A stretch of 64,000 nucleotides of DNA from Acidobacteriota bacterium (lineage in GTDB: Bacteria > Acidobacteriota > Vicinamibacteria > Vicinamibacterales > UBA8438): contig WTFV01000100.1 in assembly GCA_011523845.1 (NCBI GenBank), positions 1 to 64,000 of the forward strand, written 5' to 3'. This document shows, one piece after another, positions 1 to 6,796 of this stretch; the stretch's first letter is position 1; every line of letters starts with the position of its first letter. The notes under the pieces are model-generated. The model was not told where the DNA came from and ran no database searches. It saw only the letters and a list, made by a program, of their open reading frames with translations. The position numbers were made by a program, and so were the translations under genes.

Positions 1-617
1 GATTTCCTGCTCGTTACAGTCCAGCCCCGGACATCCGGGGCACGGGCAGAGCTAGCGTGCAGGGTCGGATAGAGCCCGAAGAGGAAGCCCGTCCCCAGGG
101 ATATCGCCATGGTGAACCAGACCGCCGCCGGTTCCAGGATCTCGTCGATGCCGCCCGCCGGACCGGTGGTGGTGGACCCCGACTTCCGTCCGGGAGCTTC
201 CAGATTGACGAGGCGCTCGGGCTCTACGACGGGTAGCGGGCGCAGCAGCACCTGGCTGAAGGGGGAGAAGATGGTGGCGTTAGAGCCGATGCCGAGCGCG
301 AGGGACACGATGGCCACGCCCGTTACGACGGGGGTCTTCACCAGCATGCGCAGCCCGTAACGGGCGTTGCCCACAAGGCGCTCCGCCTCGTCGGCGAGCC
401 GCAGTCCGCGCGCGTGCCGGCAGTCGTCCTTCACGCCCTCGATGCCGCCGAACTGAATTCGAGCGCGCCGCACCGCTTCCCGCCTGGGCACTCCGGAGCG
501 AACGAGGTCGTCCGTGCAGGCGTGCAGGTGGAACCGGACCTCCGCGTCGAGCGCGTCCTCGAAACGCTCCCGCCGGGTCCAGGCGGTCAGAAACGACCGC
601 AGCCGCGGAAACGGCAC
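1..617 (-). pseudogene. ADOP-type FtsX/MacB permease with internal deletion, cut by window edge
   Basis: Read from a GTG at 617, two bases after the PadR stop, the frame is open to the window edge. It begins with the helical N-terminal segment of acidobacterial ADOP permeases (a short basic stretch, then LDAEVRFHLHA, then an REAVRRARIQFGG-like repeat) and continues into the first membrane helix with the hallmark LALGIGSNATIFS and LLRPLP. At about residue 135, after the family-typical PAGGIDEI, it jumps directly to a late permease helix (MAISLGTGFLFGLYP). In intact relatives these two segments are separated by the whole periplasmic MacB domain, several hundred residues. I therefore read an in-frame internal deletion. 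The sequence past the junction (after ARAPDVRG) also no longer resembles the family. A PadR regulator directly upstream is the usual partner. It is probably non-functional. Confidence 0.75.
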
Positions 618-618
618 G

Positions 619-963
619 TCACGCCTCGTCCGGCGTCGCGCTCAAGGCGGCCTGCATGGCGGCGGCCAGCCGTTCCCAGCCTGCCGCGTCTTCCTGGAAC
701 CGACGCCGCCCGGCGCGGGTCAGCCGGTAGTACTTGGCGCGGCGCCGGTTCTCGCTCTCGCCCCATTCCGACTCGATGAGGCCCTGGTGCTCCAGACGGT
801 TGAGGGCGGGATAGAGGGAACCCTGCGGCACGTCAAGGGCCTCGCCGGAGATTTGCCGAATACGGAGCAGCACACCGTAGCCGTGCAGGCGCTCCAGCGA
901 GATCGCCTTGAGGATCAGCAGGTCGAGAGTGCCCGGGAGCACGCCGGCGGACTTGGGATCCAT
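619..963 (-). CDS. PadR family transcriptional regulator
   Basis: A 114-residue protein with the PadR winged-helix pattern. It has LPGTLDLLILKAIS at the N-terminus, HGYGVLLRI in the recognition region, and GSLYPALNRLEHQGLIESEW with KYYRLTRAGRR in the wing. Length is normal for the short PadR class that accompanies ADOP permeases in Acidobacteriota. An AGGAG ribosome-binding site lies just upstream of the ATG at 963 and overlaps a palindrome that could be its own operator. The stop at 619 is followed after one base by the GTG of the permease remnant, so the two were one transcription unit. Its likely role is to repress that permease operon, now that the permease itself looks broken. Confidence 0.88.
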   Translation of the reverse strand: MDPKSAGVLPGTLDLLILKAISLERLHGYGVLLRIRQISGEALDVPQGSLYPALNRLEHQGLIESEWGESENRRRAKYYRLTRAGRRRFQEDAAGWERLAAAMQAALSATPDEA

Positions 964-970
964 CGCTGTC

Positions 971-987
971 TCCTAGATTTGCTAGGA
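971..987. promoter_or_regulatory. Palindrome over the PadR ribosome-binding site
   Basis: TCCTAG, five bases, then CTAGGA form a perfect inverted repeat immediately upstream of the padR start codon. One arm contains the AGGAG ribosome-binding site. PadR proteins commonly autoregulate through inverted repeats near their own promoter, so this may be the operator. That role is inferred from position and symmetry only. Confidence 0.4.
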
Positions 988-1053
988 GACTAACACGTGA
1001 TCCCTAGCCGTGCAAGGGGAACCAGGGGCCTACGACTTGCGCCCGTCGCCAAC

Positions 1054-1378
1054 TCACAGGTCGAGGGCGAAGCGAAGCGCGTCTCCGACCTGCGCCATGC
1101 GGCCGGTGGTCAATGTCGTGATGAGCGCACCCACTTTGGCGCGGGCTACGGTCTGCACGTGGTCGAGGTTGGCGGCGCAGGTCCGCGGCATGCCGTCGTC
1201 CCGCGTCAGGACGGACTTCGGTGGGGATGTCGCGGATCGTGCTCGCCACCGGGGCGACGGTGACTTCGGAGAGGAATTCCAGGGCGGAACTACGGGTCAG
1301 GACGACCACGGGGCGTTGCTTGTCCGGTCGGCCGAAGCGGTACCAGCGCACGTCTCCCCGCTGAATCAATCGGGCCAC
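1054..1378 (-). pseudogene. mazF: MazF-family toxin, frameshifted
   Basis: The N-terminal half, from a GTG at 1378, reads as a MazF/PemK endoribonuclease: RGDVRWYRFGRPDKQRPVVVLTR, then VTVAPVASTIRDIPTEV. After that the frame turns into low-complexity Arg/Pro sequence. Removing one C near 1211-1216 restores the family ending in another frame, with LTRDDGMPRTCAANLDHVQ, VGALITTL and ALRFALDL, stopping at 1054. A single-base insertion has therefore split the toxin. A sequencing or assembly error cannot be excluded. It overlaps the antitoxin gene by 13 bp, as in intact mazEF operons, and resembles the intact copy at 16672-16986. Confidence 0.8.
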
Positions 1379-1596
1379 GCCTGTTCCTGTTCCCAGCCGC
1401 TGAACTCGTCCCGGCGGGCCGGATGGCTCTCATAGCCGCGCCGATGGCGTTGCTCGAGTGCTTCGACCCGCATTCGCTCCAGCGCATCGGTCAGCGCCTT
1501 GCGCGTGAAGGCAGACCGCGTTGTGCCCAGGCTTCGTGCGGCGCGGTCCACGGTTTCCAACAGCGCGCGGTCCAGCGTCATCTGAACGGTTCTCAT
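1366..1596 (-). CDS. Ribbon-helix-helix antitoxin of MazE/CopG type
   Basis: A 76-residue protein with an N-terminal beta strand (MRTVQMTLDRALL) and two helices typical of a ribbon-helix-helix DNA-binding fold (TVDRAARSLGTTRSAFTRKAL). It has a charged C-terminal tail that would wrap the MazF toxin (YESHPARRDEFSGWE). The same tail pattern (GYEAHPVRPDEFDG) is seen in the antitoxin at 16983-17258, so the two modules are related. Another in-frame ATG at 1605 could add three residues; neither has a strong ribosome-binding site. The toxin start lies inside the end of this gene. As the toxin is frameshifted, this may now be an orphan antitoxin. Confidence 0.8.
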   Translation of the reverse strand: MRTVQMTLDRALLETVDRAARSLGTTRSAFTRKALTDALERMRVEALEQRHRRGYESHPARRDEFSGWEQEQAWPD

Positions 1597-1616
1597 GGAA
1601 CGCATGACACCATTGT

Positions 1617-1656
1617 AGCTATATTGGAAGCTATTCTTATAGGGATTACTATAGCT
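1617..1656. promoter_or_regulatory. AT-rich inverted repeat upstream of antitoxin gene
   Basis: A short AT-rich island in an otherwise GC-rich stretch. AGCTATA at 1617-1623 and TATAGCT at 1650-1656 are inverted arms, with a third partial copy (AAGCTATT) between them. It lies just upstream of the antitoxin, and TATAAG on the minus strand could be a -10 element. Toxin-antitoxin operons are normally autorepressed at such sites. Nothing else was recognised between here and 1816. Confidence 0.4.
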
Positions 1657-1815
1657 GCCGCATGGGCGGAACTTTCCTCTCCAGCGAGCGCTGCTTGCCG
1701 GGCGCTGGCGTTTCTTGGCAGGGACGGTTGGTCGGACCGCCTCCTTGACCGCCGTGCTCAGGTCCAATGGCGCCTGCTTTCCGTCCTTGACGGGTCCAGC
1801 GGACGCCGCCTTCGA

Positions 1816-2010
1816 CTACGGTCTGCGCGCGTCACGCCGCTCCAGCCGGAGCCGGTCGAGTCGCAGCAGGATGCGCTCCTTCTCCGGATCGCGCGGGCGC
1901 CTCCCGGGCGCTCGGCCCGGCGGTTCGGACGCCAGGATCTTCGCCCAGCGTTTCCGCTTGCGGCGTTGGACGTCGCGCTGGAAGTCGTCGTAGTCGATCA
2001 GCTTGGGCAT
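1816..2010 (-). CDS. Small basic protein paired with nucleotidyltransferase
   Basis: A 64-residue, strongly basic protein rich in Arg (DVQRRKRKRWAKILASE, then a run of Arg/Glu to the end). Its ATG lies 13 bp inside the end of the upstream nucleotidyltransferase gene, so the two are translationally coupled. I do not recognise a domain. The arrangement, a nucleotidyltransferase with a tiny overlapping partner, is what toxin-antitoxin-like pairs show, but function cannot be read from the sequence. It could also be spurious, because high GC keeps Arg-rich frames open. Confidence 0.5.
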   Translation of the reverse strand: MPKLIDYDDFQRDVQRRKRKRWAKILASEPPGRAPGRRPRDPEKERILLRLDRLRLERRDARRP

Positions 2011-2567
2011 GCTTCCTGCTCGATCTCCGCGAGCCCGTGCGCCTCTTCCGGGACGTCCTGCGTTCGCTCGCGCATGTAGCGCCAGTCAATCCTGTCCACA
2101 TGGAGCAGGGCGAGCCGCCGTGCCCAGCGACCGTCCTCCTCGCTCTTCCAGTGGACCCAGGCGCGCAGGCGGTCGATGAGCAGATCTTCGATGCCGAGGA
2201 TTACCACGCGAAGTCCGTCGACCTCGACTTCCGTTCTGGGCGCATCTTCGCCCGGCAGACCGGCCGGCGCGGGCGCTTCGAACAGCAGATCCAGGTCCGG
2301 GTGAACCCAGTACCGCCCCTCCTTCGTGAACCCGAGCTCCGCGAACGCGGTATCGACCTCCGGGGTCGCGGGGAGCGCCAGGTCGGTGTCCTTCGTGGCG
2401 TACCCGCCGGCGGTGTAGAACTCGAGCGCACCGCCGCCCACGAGGACCGGCTCGATATCGTGTTCCGCAAGCCGTCGGGTCAGGAGCCCCAGCACCAGCA
2501 ACCGCCGTCGATGGGGATCCGCTTCCTCTCGGAGTCGATCCAGAACGGCGTCATCGCGATCGGCCAT
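1998..2567 (-). CDS. DUF6036-like nucleotidyltransferase
   Basis: A 189-residue protein with a minimal nucleotidyltransferase core. The pattern VLVGGGALEFYTAGGYATKDTDLAL matches the GG...(T/S)xDxD signature of AbiEii/DUF6036 proteins, with the metal-binding Asp pair in KDTDL. A later IEDLLIDRL segment and an acidic helical tail are also typical. Proteins of this kind occur in abortive-infection and toxin-antitoxin pairs in which the enzyme adds nucleotides to tRNA or protein. The substrate here is unknown. It is the first gene of a two-gene unit with the small basic gene that overlaps its end. Confidence 0.65.
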   Translation of the reverse strand: MADRDDAVLDRLREEADPHRRRLLVLGLLTRRLAEHDIEPVLVGGGALEFYTAGGYATKDTDLALPATPEVDTAFAELGFTKEGRYWVHPDLDLLFEAPAPAGLPGEDAPRTEVEVDGLRVVILGIEDLLIDRLRAWVHWKSEEDGRWARRLALLHVDRIDWRYMRERTQDVPEEAHGLAEIEQEACPS

Positions 2568-2610
2568 CGTTGGAGTATACGGCGGCGGTGCGGAGGCTCC
2601 AGCGCGTGTC

Positions 2611-3234
2611 CTACGTGGGCGAAATGAGCAATGTCGGTGCCAGGCAGGAGGTCACCCCGGCCGGGACTGGCGCCCATCCGGGAGCGCCGCCGTCGTCCGG
2701 GGGAGACGAACGGCTCGGCTCCGAAGCTGCTTCGTCGTACGGAAGCCGGAGTTGCGGCGAAGCGAATTCCGACCGCTTCTCCCGCCGTTCCTCCGCATCC
2801 TTGCGGCGTCCGTACACGAAGATCGCCACTACGCTCACGAGGGTTCCAAGAATCGCGGTCAACCCGCTGATGTCCTTGTCGAAGGCGATCAGTGCGCCGC
2901 CGACGAGCATCGAGAAGAGAACGAGGATGAACGCGAAGACCTGACCACGACGCTCGGCCGCGAGCTTCTCGGCGATCATCCGGGCTTCGATCGCGCGCCG
3001 GTGGGCCGCTTGCTCTTCGGCCATCGACACGATCCTTTCAGCGCAGCCCGCAAGCGCCGTTTCGTACCGCGCAAGCTCCTCCGGCGGGGGAAGCGGTCCC
3101 TGAAAATGCTGGATGCGCTGAACGGAAATCTGCTCGATTGTCGCCGCGGACCGATTCTCGGGATGGGCCGAGTCAGGAGTCTCGACTCGCGCGGGAGCTC
3201 GCGGCGTCTGGTGGCGTTGCCGTCTTCCACTCAC
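2611..3234 (-). CDS. DUF2335 family membrane protein
   Basis: A 207-residue protein from a GTG start with a TGGAG ribosome-binding site. The central region carries the DUF2335 pattern: QHFQGPLPPPEELARYE, then GCAERIVSMAEEQAAHR, followed by two membrane helices (FAFILVLFSMLVGGALIAF and LTAILGTLVSVVAIFVYG). The C-terminal 50 residues are polar and low in complexity. DUF2335 proteins have no settled function; many sit near mobile or conflict-related genes. The start overlaps the end of the upstream 82-residue gene by about 60 bp, so the two are probably co-translated. Confidence 0.75.
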   Translation of the reverse strand: MSGRRQRHQTPRAPARVETPDSAHPENRSAATIEQISVQRIQHFQGPLPPPEELARYETALAGCAERIVSMAEEQAAHRRAIEARMIAEKLAAERRGQVFAFILVLFSMLVGGALIAFDKDISGLTAILGTLVSVVAIFVYGRRKDAEERREKRSEFASPQLRLPYDEAASEPSRSSPPDDGGAPGWAPVPAGVTSCLAPTLLISPT

Positions 3235-3421
3235 GCTCCACCACCATCATCGCACCGGCGAGATCCTGCCCGGTGATTCGCCAGTCGCTGTAGAGCGCCC
3301 GGGCATCGGCAAGGTCGTCGCTGGGGCTGTCGTTGTACATGTCGAACACGCCGAACAGATCGAACACGCGCGCGGCCCCGGACCAGACGGACGGCATCGC
3401 GAAAAGGTAGTCGGTTCGCAT
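3173..3421 (-). CDS. Conserved small protein upstream of DUF2335 gene
   Basis: An 82-residue protein beginning MRTDYLFAMPSVWSGAARVFD, with YNDSPSDDLADARALYSDWRITGQDL in the middle. I recognise this pattern from small conserved hypothetical proteins often found with DUF2335 genes, but know no biochemical role. It overlaps the DUF2335 gene by 62 bp in another frame, so the pair forms a compact two-gene unit. The N-terminus has a weakly hydrophobic segment and no clear signal peptide. Confidence 0.6.
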   Translation of the reverse strand: MRTDYLFAMPSVWSGAARVFDLFGVFDMYNDSPSDDLADARALYSDWRITGQDLAGAMMVVEREWKTATPPDAASSRASRDS

Positions 3422-3480
3422 AAGGCAGGCACAGCGTATCAGTACGCTTCACGGTTTGTACTACAGAATCGCCCCTTCGG

Positions 3481-4893
3481 TCAGTCCGTATCCTTGACCG
3501 CGGCAATCAGGTCCAGCACCGCCTTCTTCCCGTCCCCGAAGAACATCAGCGTGTTGTCGGCGGCGAAGAGCGGGTTGGGGATGCCGGCGAACCCGGGGGA
3601 GAGGCTCCGCTTGATGACGACCACGGTCCGCGACTGGTCTACGTTGAGGATCGGCATGCCGGCGATGGGGCTCCCCGGGTCGGTGCGCGCGTCGGGGTTG
3701 ACGATGTCGTTGGCGCCGATGACGAGGCTGACGTCGGTCTGCTCGAACGAGGGGTTGATGGCGTCCATCTCCTTGAGCTTGTCGTAGTCGACGTCCGCCT
3801 CGGCCAGCAGGACGTTCATGTGGCCGGGCATGCGGCCGGCGACCGGGTGGATGGCGTACTCCACCTCCACGCCGCGCGATTCCAGCAGGTTGGCGAGGTC
3901 GCGCACCTGGTGCTGCGCCTGCGACACGGCGAGGCCGTAGCCCGGCACGATGACCGCCCGGCGCGCGCCGTCGAAGAGCATCGCCACCTCTTCGGCCGAG
4001 GTGCTCTTGACCCGCCCCGCGTAGACCGCGTCGGCGTCCGATTTCGATCCGCCGCCCTCGGCGATGGCCCCGACCAGCACGTTCACCAGCGAGCGGTTCA
4101 TCGCCTTGCACATGATCCGCGTCAGGATGAGTCCCGACGCGCCGACCAGCGACCCGGTGATGATGAGGATGTTGTTGCTGAGCACGAACCCGGTCGAGGC
4201 GGCGGCCAGCCCGGAGTAGGAGTTGAGCAGGGCGATGGCGACCGGCATGTCGGCGCCGCCGATGGGGATCGTCAGCAGGATGCCCAGTATCGACGCGATC
4301 GCCACCAGCGCGGCGTAGTAGCCGACGGGGCCGAGGTCCCCCAGGCCGGCCCCCGCCACCACCATCACGCCACAGCCGAGCGCCGCGAGGCCGAGGACGC
4401 CGTTCAGCATCTGCTGGCCGGGGAACAGCACCGGCTGGTCCGGGAGCAGCAGCCCGCGCAGCTTGTCGAACGCCACCAGGCTGCCCCAGAAGGTGACCGA
4501 GCCGATGAGGCCGGAGGCGACGGTAGCCACCGTGGTCTGCGCCGGCGGGTCCGTCGCGCCCACCAGCACGGCACCGGCCACCAGGGCCGAGGCGCCGCCG
4601 CCGAAGGCGTTGAGCAGCGCCACCATCTCCGGCATCGCGGTCATCTCGATGCGCAGCGCCAGCGTCGCGCCGATCGCCGCGCCGAGCACGACCCCGCCCA
4701 GAAGCAGGCCGAACGCCTGGCCGCCGGTACCCAGGATCTGCTGGTCGAGCAGCGTGGCCACCACCGCCAGCAGCATGCCGGTGGCGCCCAGCAGGTTGCC
4801 GCGCACCGCGGTGCGCGGGTGGGTCAGACCGCGGATGCCGAGGATGAACAGTACCGAGGCCCCGAGGTAGATGAGATTGATGACGCTGTCCAC
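3481..4893 (-). CDS. pntB: NAD(P) transhydrogenase subunit beta
   Basis: A 470-residue polytopic protein, normal in length for PntB. About the first 270 residues hold eight or nine membrane helices of the proton channel (domain II). The C-terminal about 180 residues are the NADP-binding domain III, with VIVPGYGLAVSQAQH, HPVAGRMPGHMNVLLAEADV, VIGANDIVNPDAR and VIKRSLSPGFAGIPNPLF, all hallmark segments. The enzyme uses the proton-motive force to move hydride from NADH to NADP+. It is the last gene of the minus-strand unit pntA1-pntA2-pntB. A 213-bp gap without a recognisable gene separates it from pntA2, so it may have its own signals. Confidence 0.95.
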   Translation of the reverse strand: MDSVINLIYLGASVLFILGIRGLTHPRTAVRGNLLGATGMLLAVVATLLDQQILGTGGQAFGLLLGGVVLGAAIGATLALRIEMTAMPEMVALLNAFGGGASALVAGAVLVGATDPPAQTTVATVASGLIGSVTFWGSLVAFDKLRGLLLPDQPVLFPGQQMLNGVLGLAALGCGVMVVAGAGLGDLGPVGYYAALVAIASILGILLTIPIGGADMPVAIALLNSYSGLAAASTGFVLSNNILIITGSLVGASGLILTRIMCKAMNRSLVNVLVGAIAEGGGSKSDADAVYAGRVKSTSAEEVAMLFDGARRAVIVPGYGLAVSQAQHQVRDLANLLESRGVEVEYAIHPVAGRMPGHMNVLLAEADVDYDKLKEMDAINPSFEQTDVSLVIGANDIVNPDARTDPGSPIAGMPILNVDQSRTVVVIKRSLSPGFAGIPNPLFAADNTLMFFGDGKKAVLDLIAAVKDTD

Positions 4894-5106
4894 GTTCGGT
4901 CCTGTTCAGCCCTGGGCCGGCCGGGCGATCTCCGCCTTCGGATCCGGTTGCCGCCCACCAAGCTTCTTGGAAGTCTCGCAGTTCTGCGGCGCAGGCTCCT
5001 GGTGCTGTGCCACGACTAGACGTTCGGGTTCACGGTCCTGTGATTCGCCAAACGATTCCGCGCTATAGCCCATGTCCGTGTCCGAAGATCAGGGCGTGAC
5101 GGGCCA

Positions 5107-5385
5107 CTAGTCCTTCTTCCGGAACATGCCGAGCATGCGATGGGTTACCAGGAAGCCGCCGACCACGTTGACGGTCGCGATCACCAGCGCCAGGAAGCCG
5201 AGGATCGTCGTCGTCTGGTTCGACGAGGCGACCGAGAGCATCGCGCCGATGATGGTGATGCCGGAGATGGCGTTGCTGCCCGACATCAGCGGCGTGTGGA
5301 GCAGCGGCGGCACCTTGGTGATGATCTCGAAGCCGACGAAGACCGCCAGCATGAAGATGGTCAGCAGCGGGATGAGCGCGTCCAT
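5107..5385 (-). CDS. pntA2: NAD(P) transhydrogenase subunit alpha part 2 (membrane part)
   Basis: A 92-residue protein with three membrane helices: LIPLLTIFMLAVFVGFEII, then PLMSGSNAISGITIIGAML, then TTTILGFLALVIATVNVVGGF, ending THRMLGMFRKKD. This is the C-terminal membrane segment of PntA, which in many bacteria is a separate polypeptide. It forms the proton channel with PntB. The GSNAISG loop is conserved in the family. Length and order fit the three-gene pnt arrangement. Confidence 0.93.
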   Translation of the reverse strand: MDALIPLLTIFMLAVFVGFEIITKVPPLLHTPLMSGSNAISGITIIGAMLSVASSNQTTTILGFLALVIATVNVVGGFLVTHRMLGMFRKKD

Positions 5386-5404
5386 CGGAACTGTGCTTCC
5401 TCCT

Positions 5405-5516
5405 GCGGTCTACGCCGGGTTTCGGACCTCATGCTTCGGCGACGGCCCCCGCGTAGTCCCCGCGCGACTTGCCCCCCGCGGTCTACGCCGGTTTCGGACC
5501 TCATGCTTCGGCTCCG
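5405..5516. repeat. Two direct repeats inside the pnt operon
   Basis: A unit of about 38 bp, starting GCGGTCTACGCCGG and ending CTCATGCTTCGGC, occurs at 5405-5443 and again at about 5478-5516 with one base missing. It sits in the 240-bp gap between pntA1 and pntA2, a place where these genes are usually tightly packed. No gene is seen in the gap. It may be a dispersed intergenic repeat of this genome. Confidence 0.75.
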
Positions 5517-5626
5517 CCGCCGGCGTCGTGTTCCTCGCTCGACCTCGCGGGCCTTCGTGTCGCCGGCTGGGGCGTTTACGCCGCCGCGCCTGGCTGCAAC
5601 GTTCCTCGCGTGATCCGGCAGAGCCT

Positions 5627-6796
5627 TCATGTCGCCTGCGCCGCGGCGGCGAGCAACTCCTGCACCCGCGGATGCACCACCCGGCCCTCGTGCGAGACCA
5701 GGGTGCCGGCCGTGATCTCGTCGTCGAGGTCCAGCGCCAGCGCGCCGTCCTCGATCAGGTGCAGCAACAGCGTCGAGATGTTCTTCGCGTACATCTGCGA
5801 GGCGTGGTACGGCACCGTCGACGTGAGGTTCGTCGGGCCGAGGATGGTGACGCCGTTGGACGAAACCACGACCTCGTCGCCCTTCGTGAGCTCGCAGTTG
5901 CCGCCCCGCTCGGCCGCCAGGTCGACCACGACGGATCCCGGCGCCATGCCCGCTACCATCTCCGCGGTCACCAGGATCGGCGCGGTCTTGCCCGGCACGA
6001 GCGCGGTCGTGATGACGACATCGCTGCCGGCGACCACGCGGGTCATGGTCTCGCGCTGCCGCCGGTAGAACGACTCGTCCTGCGCCTTCGCGTAGCCGCC
6101 CGCGTCCTCCGCTTCGCCGGTCTCGAGCGGCAGCTCGACGAAGTTGGCGCCAAGGCTCTCGACCTGCTCCTTGACCGCCGGGCGCACGTCGTAGGCCTCC
6201 ACCCGCGCGCCGAGCCGGCGGGCCGAGGCGATTGCCTGCAGGCCGGCCACGCCCGCGCCGATCACGAAGACGCGCGCCGGAGTTATCGTACCCGCCGCAG
6301 TCATCATCATCGGGAACATCCGCGGCAGCGCGTCCGCGGCGAGCAGCACGGCCTTGTAGCCGGCGATGGTCGCCATCGACGACAGCGCGTCCATGCTCTG
6401 GGCGCGGGTGATGCGCGGGATGAGCTCCATCGAGAACGCGCTGGCCCCCCGCTCGGCGACGGCCTGGGCCGCGGCCGGCTCGGCGAGCGGCTCGGAGAAG
6501 CCGATGACGGCCTGTCCCGACCGCAGAAGCTCCGCGTCGGCGCGGCCCGCCTCCCCCGCGGCGCCGGGGCTCCGGACCTGGAGGACGACGTCCGCCTCGG
6601 CGAAGAGCTGGGCGTGCGACCCCGCGATCCGGGCGCCCTTCTCCGCGTAGGCGGAGTCGGGAAACCCGGCCGCAACGCCCGCCGACGCCTCGATCAGGAC
6701 GTCGAGCGACGCCTTGGCCAAGGCCGGCAGGGCACCGGGCACCAGCGCGACACGGCGCTCGCCCGGGAACGACTCCTTCGGGACGCCGACGATCAT
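5627..6796 (-). CDS. pntA1: NAD(P) transhydrogenase subunit alpha part 1 (NAD-binding)
   Basis: A 389-residue soluble subunit. It begins MIVGVPKESFPGERRVALVP, the AlaDh/PNT N-terminal signature, and has the NAD-binding Rossmann segment VFVIGAGVAGLQAIASARRLGARVEAYDVRP, followed by VKEQVESLGANFVE and the mobile-loop region around VITTALVPGKTAPILV. VVDLAAERGGNCE is also typical. It binds NADH and passes hydride to the NADP domain of PntB. Its ATG overlaps the stop of the upstream quinoprotein gene by 4 bp (ATGA), so translation of the two is coupled. Confidence 0.95.
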   Translation of the reverse strand: MIVGVPKESFPGERRVALVPGALPALAKASLDVLIEASAGVAAGFPDSAYAEKGARIAGSHAQLFAEADVVLQVRSPGAAGEAGRADAELLRSGQAVIGFSEPLAEPAAAQAVAERGASAFSMELIPRITRAQSMDALSSMATIAGYKAVLLAADALPRMFPMMMTAAGTITPARVFVIGAGVAGLQAIASARRLGARVEAYDVRPAVKEQVESLGANFVELPLETGEAEDAGGYAKAQDESFYRRQRETMTRVVAGSDVVITTALVPGKTAPILVTAEMVAGMAPGSVVVDLAAERGGNCELTKGDEVVVSSNGVTILGPTNLTSTVPYHASQMYAKNISTLLLHLIEDGALALDLDDEITAGTLVSHEGRVVHPRVQELLAAAAQAT

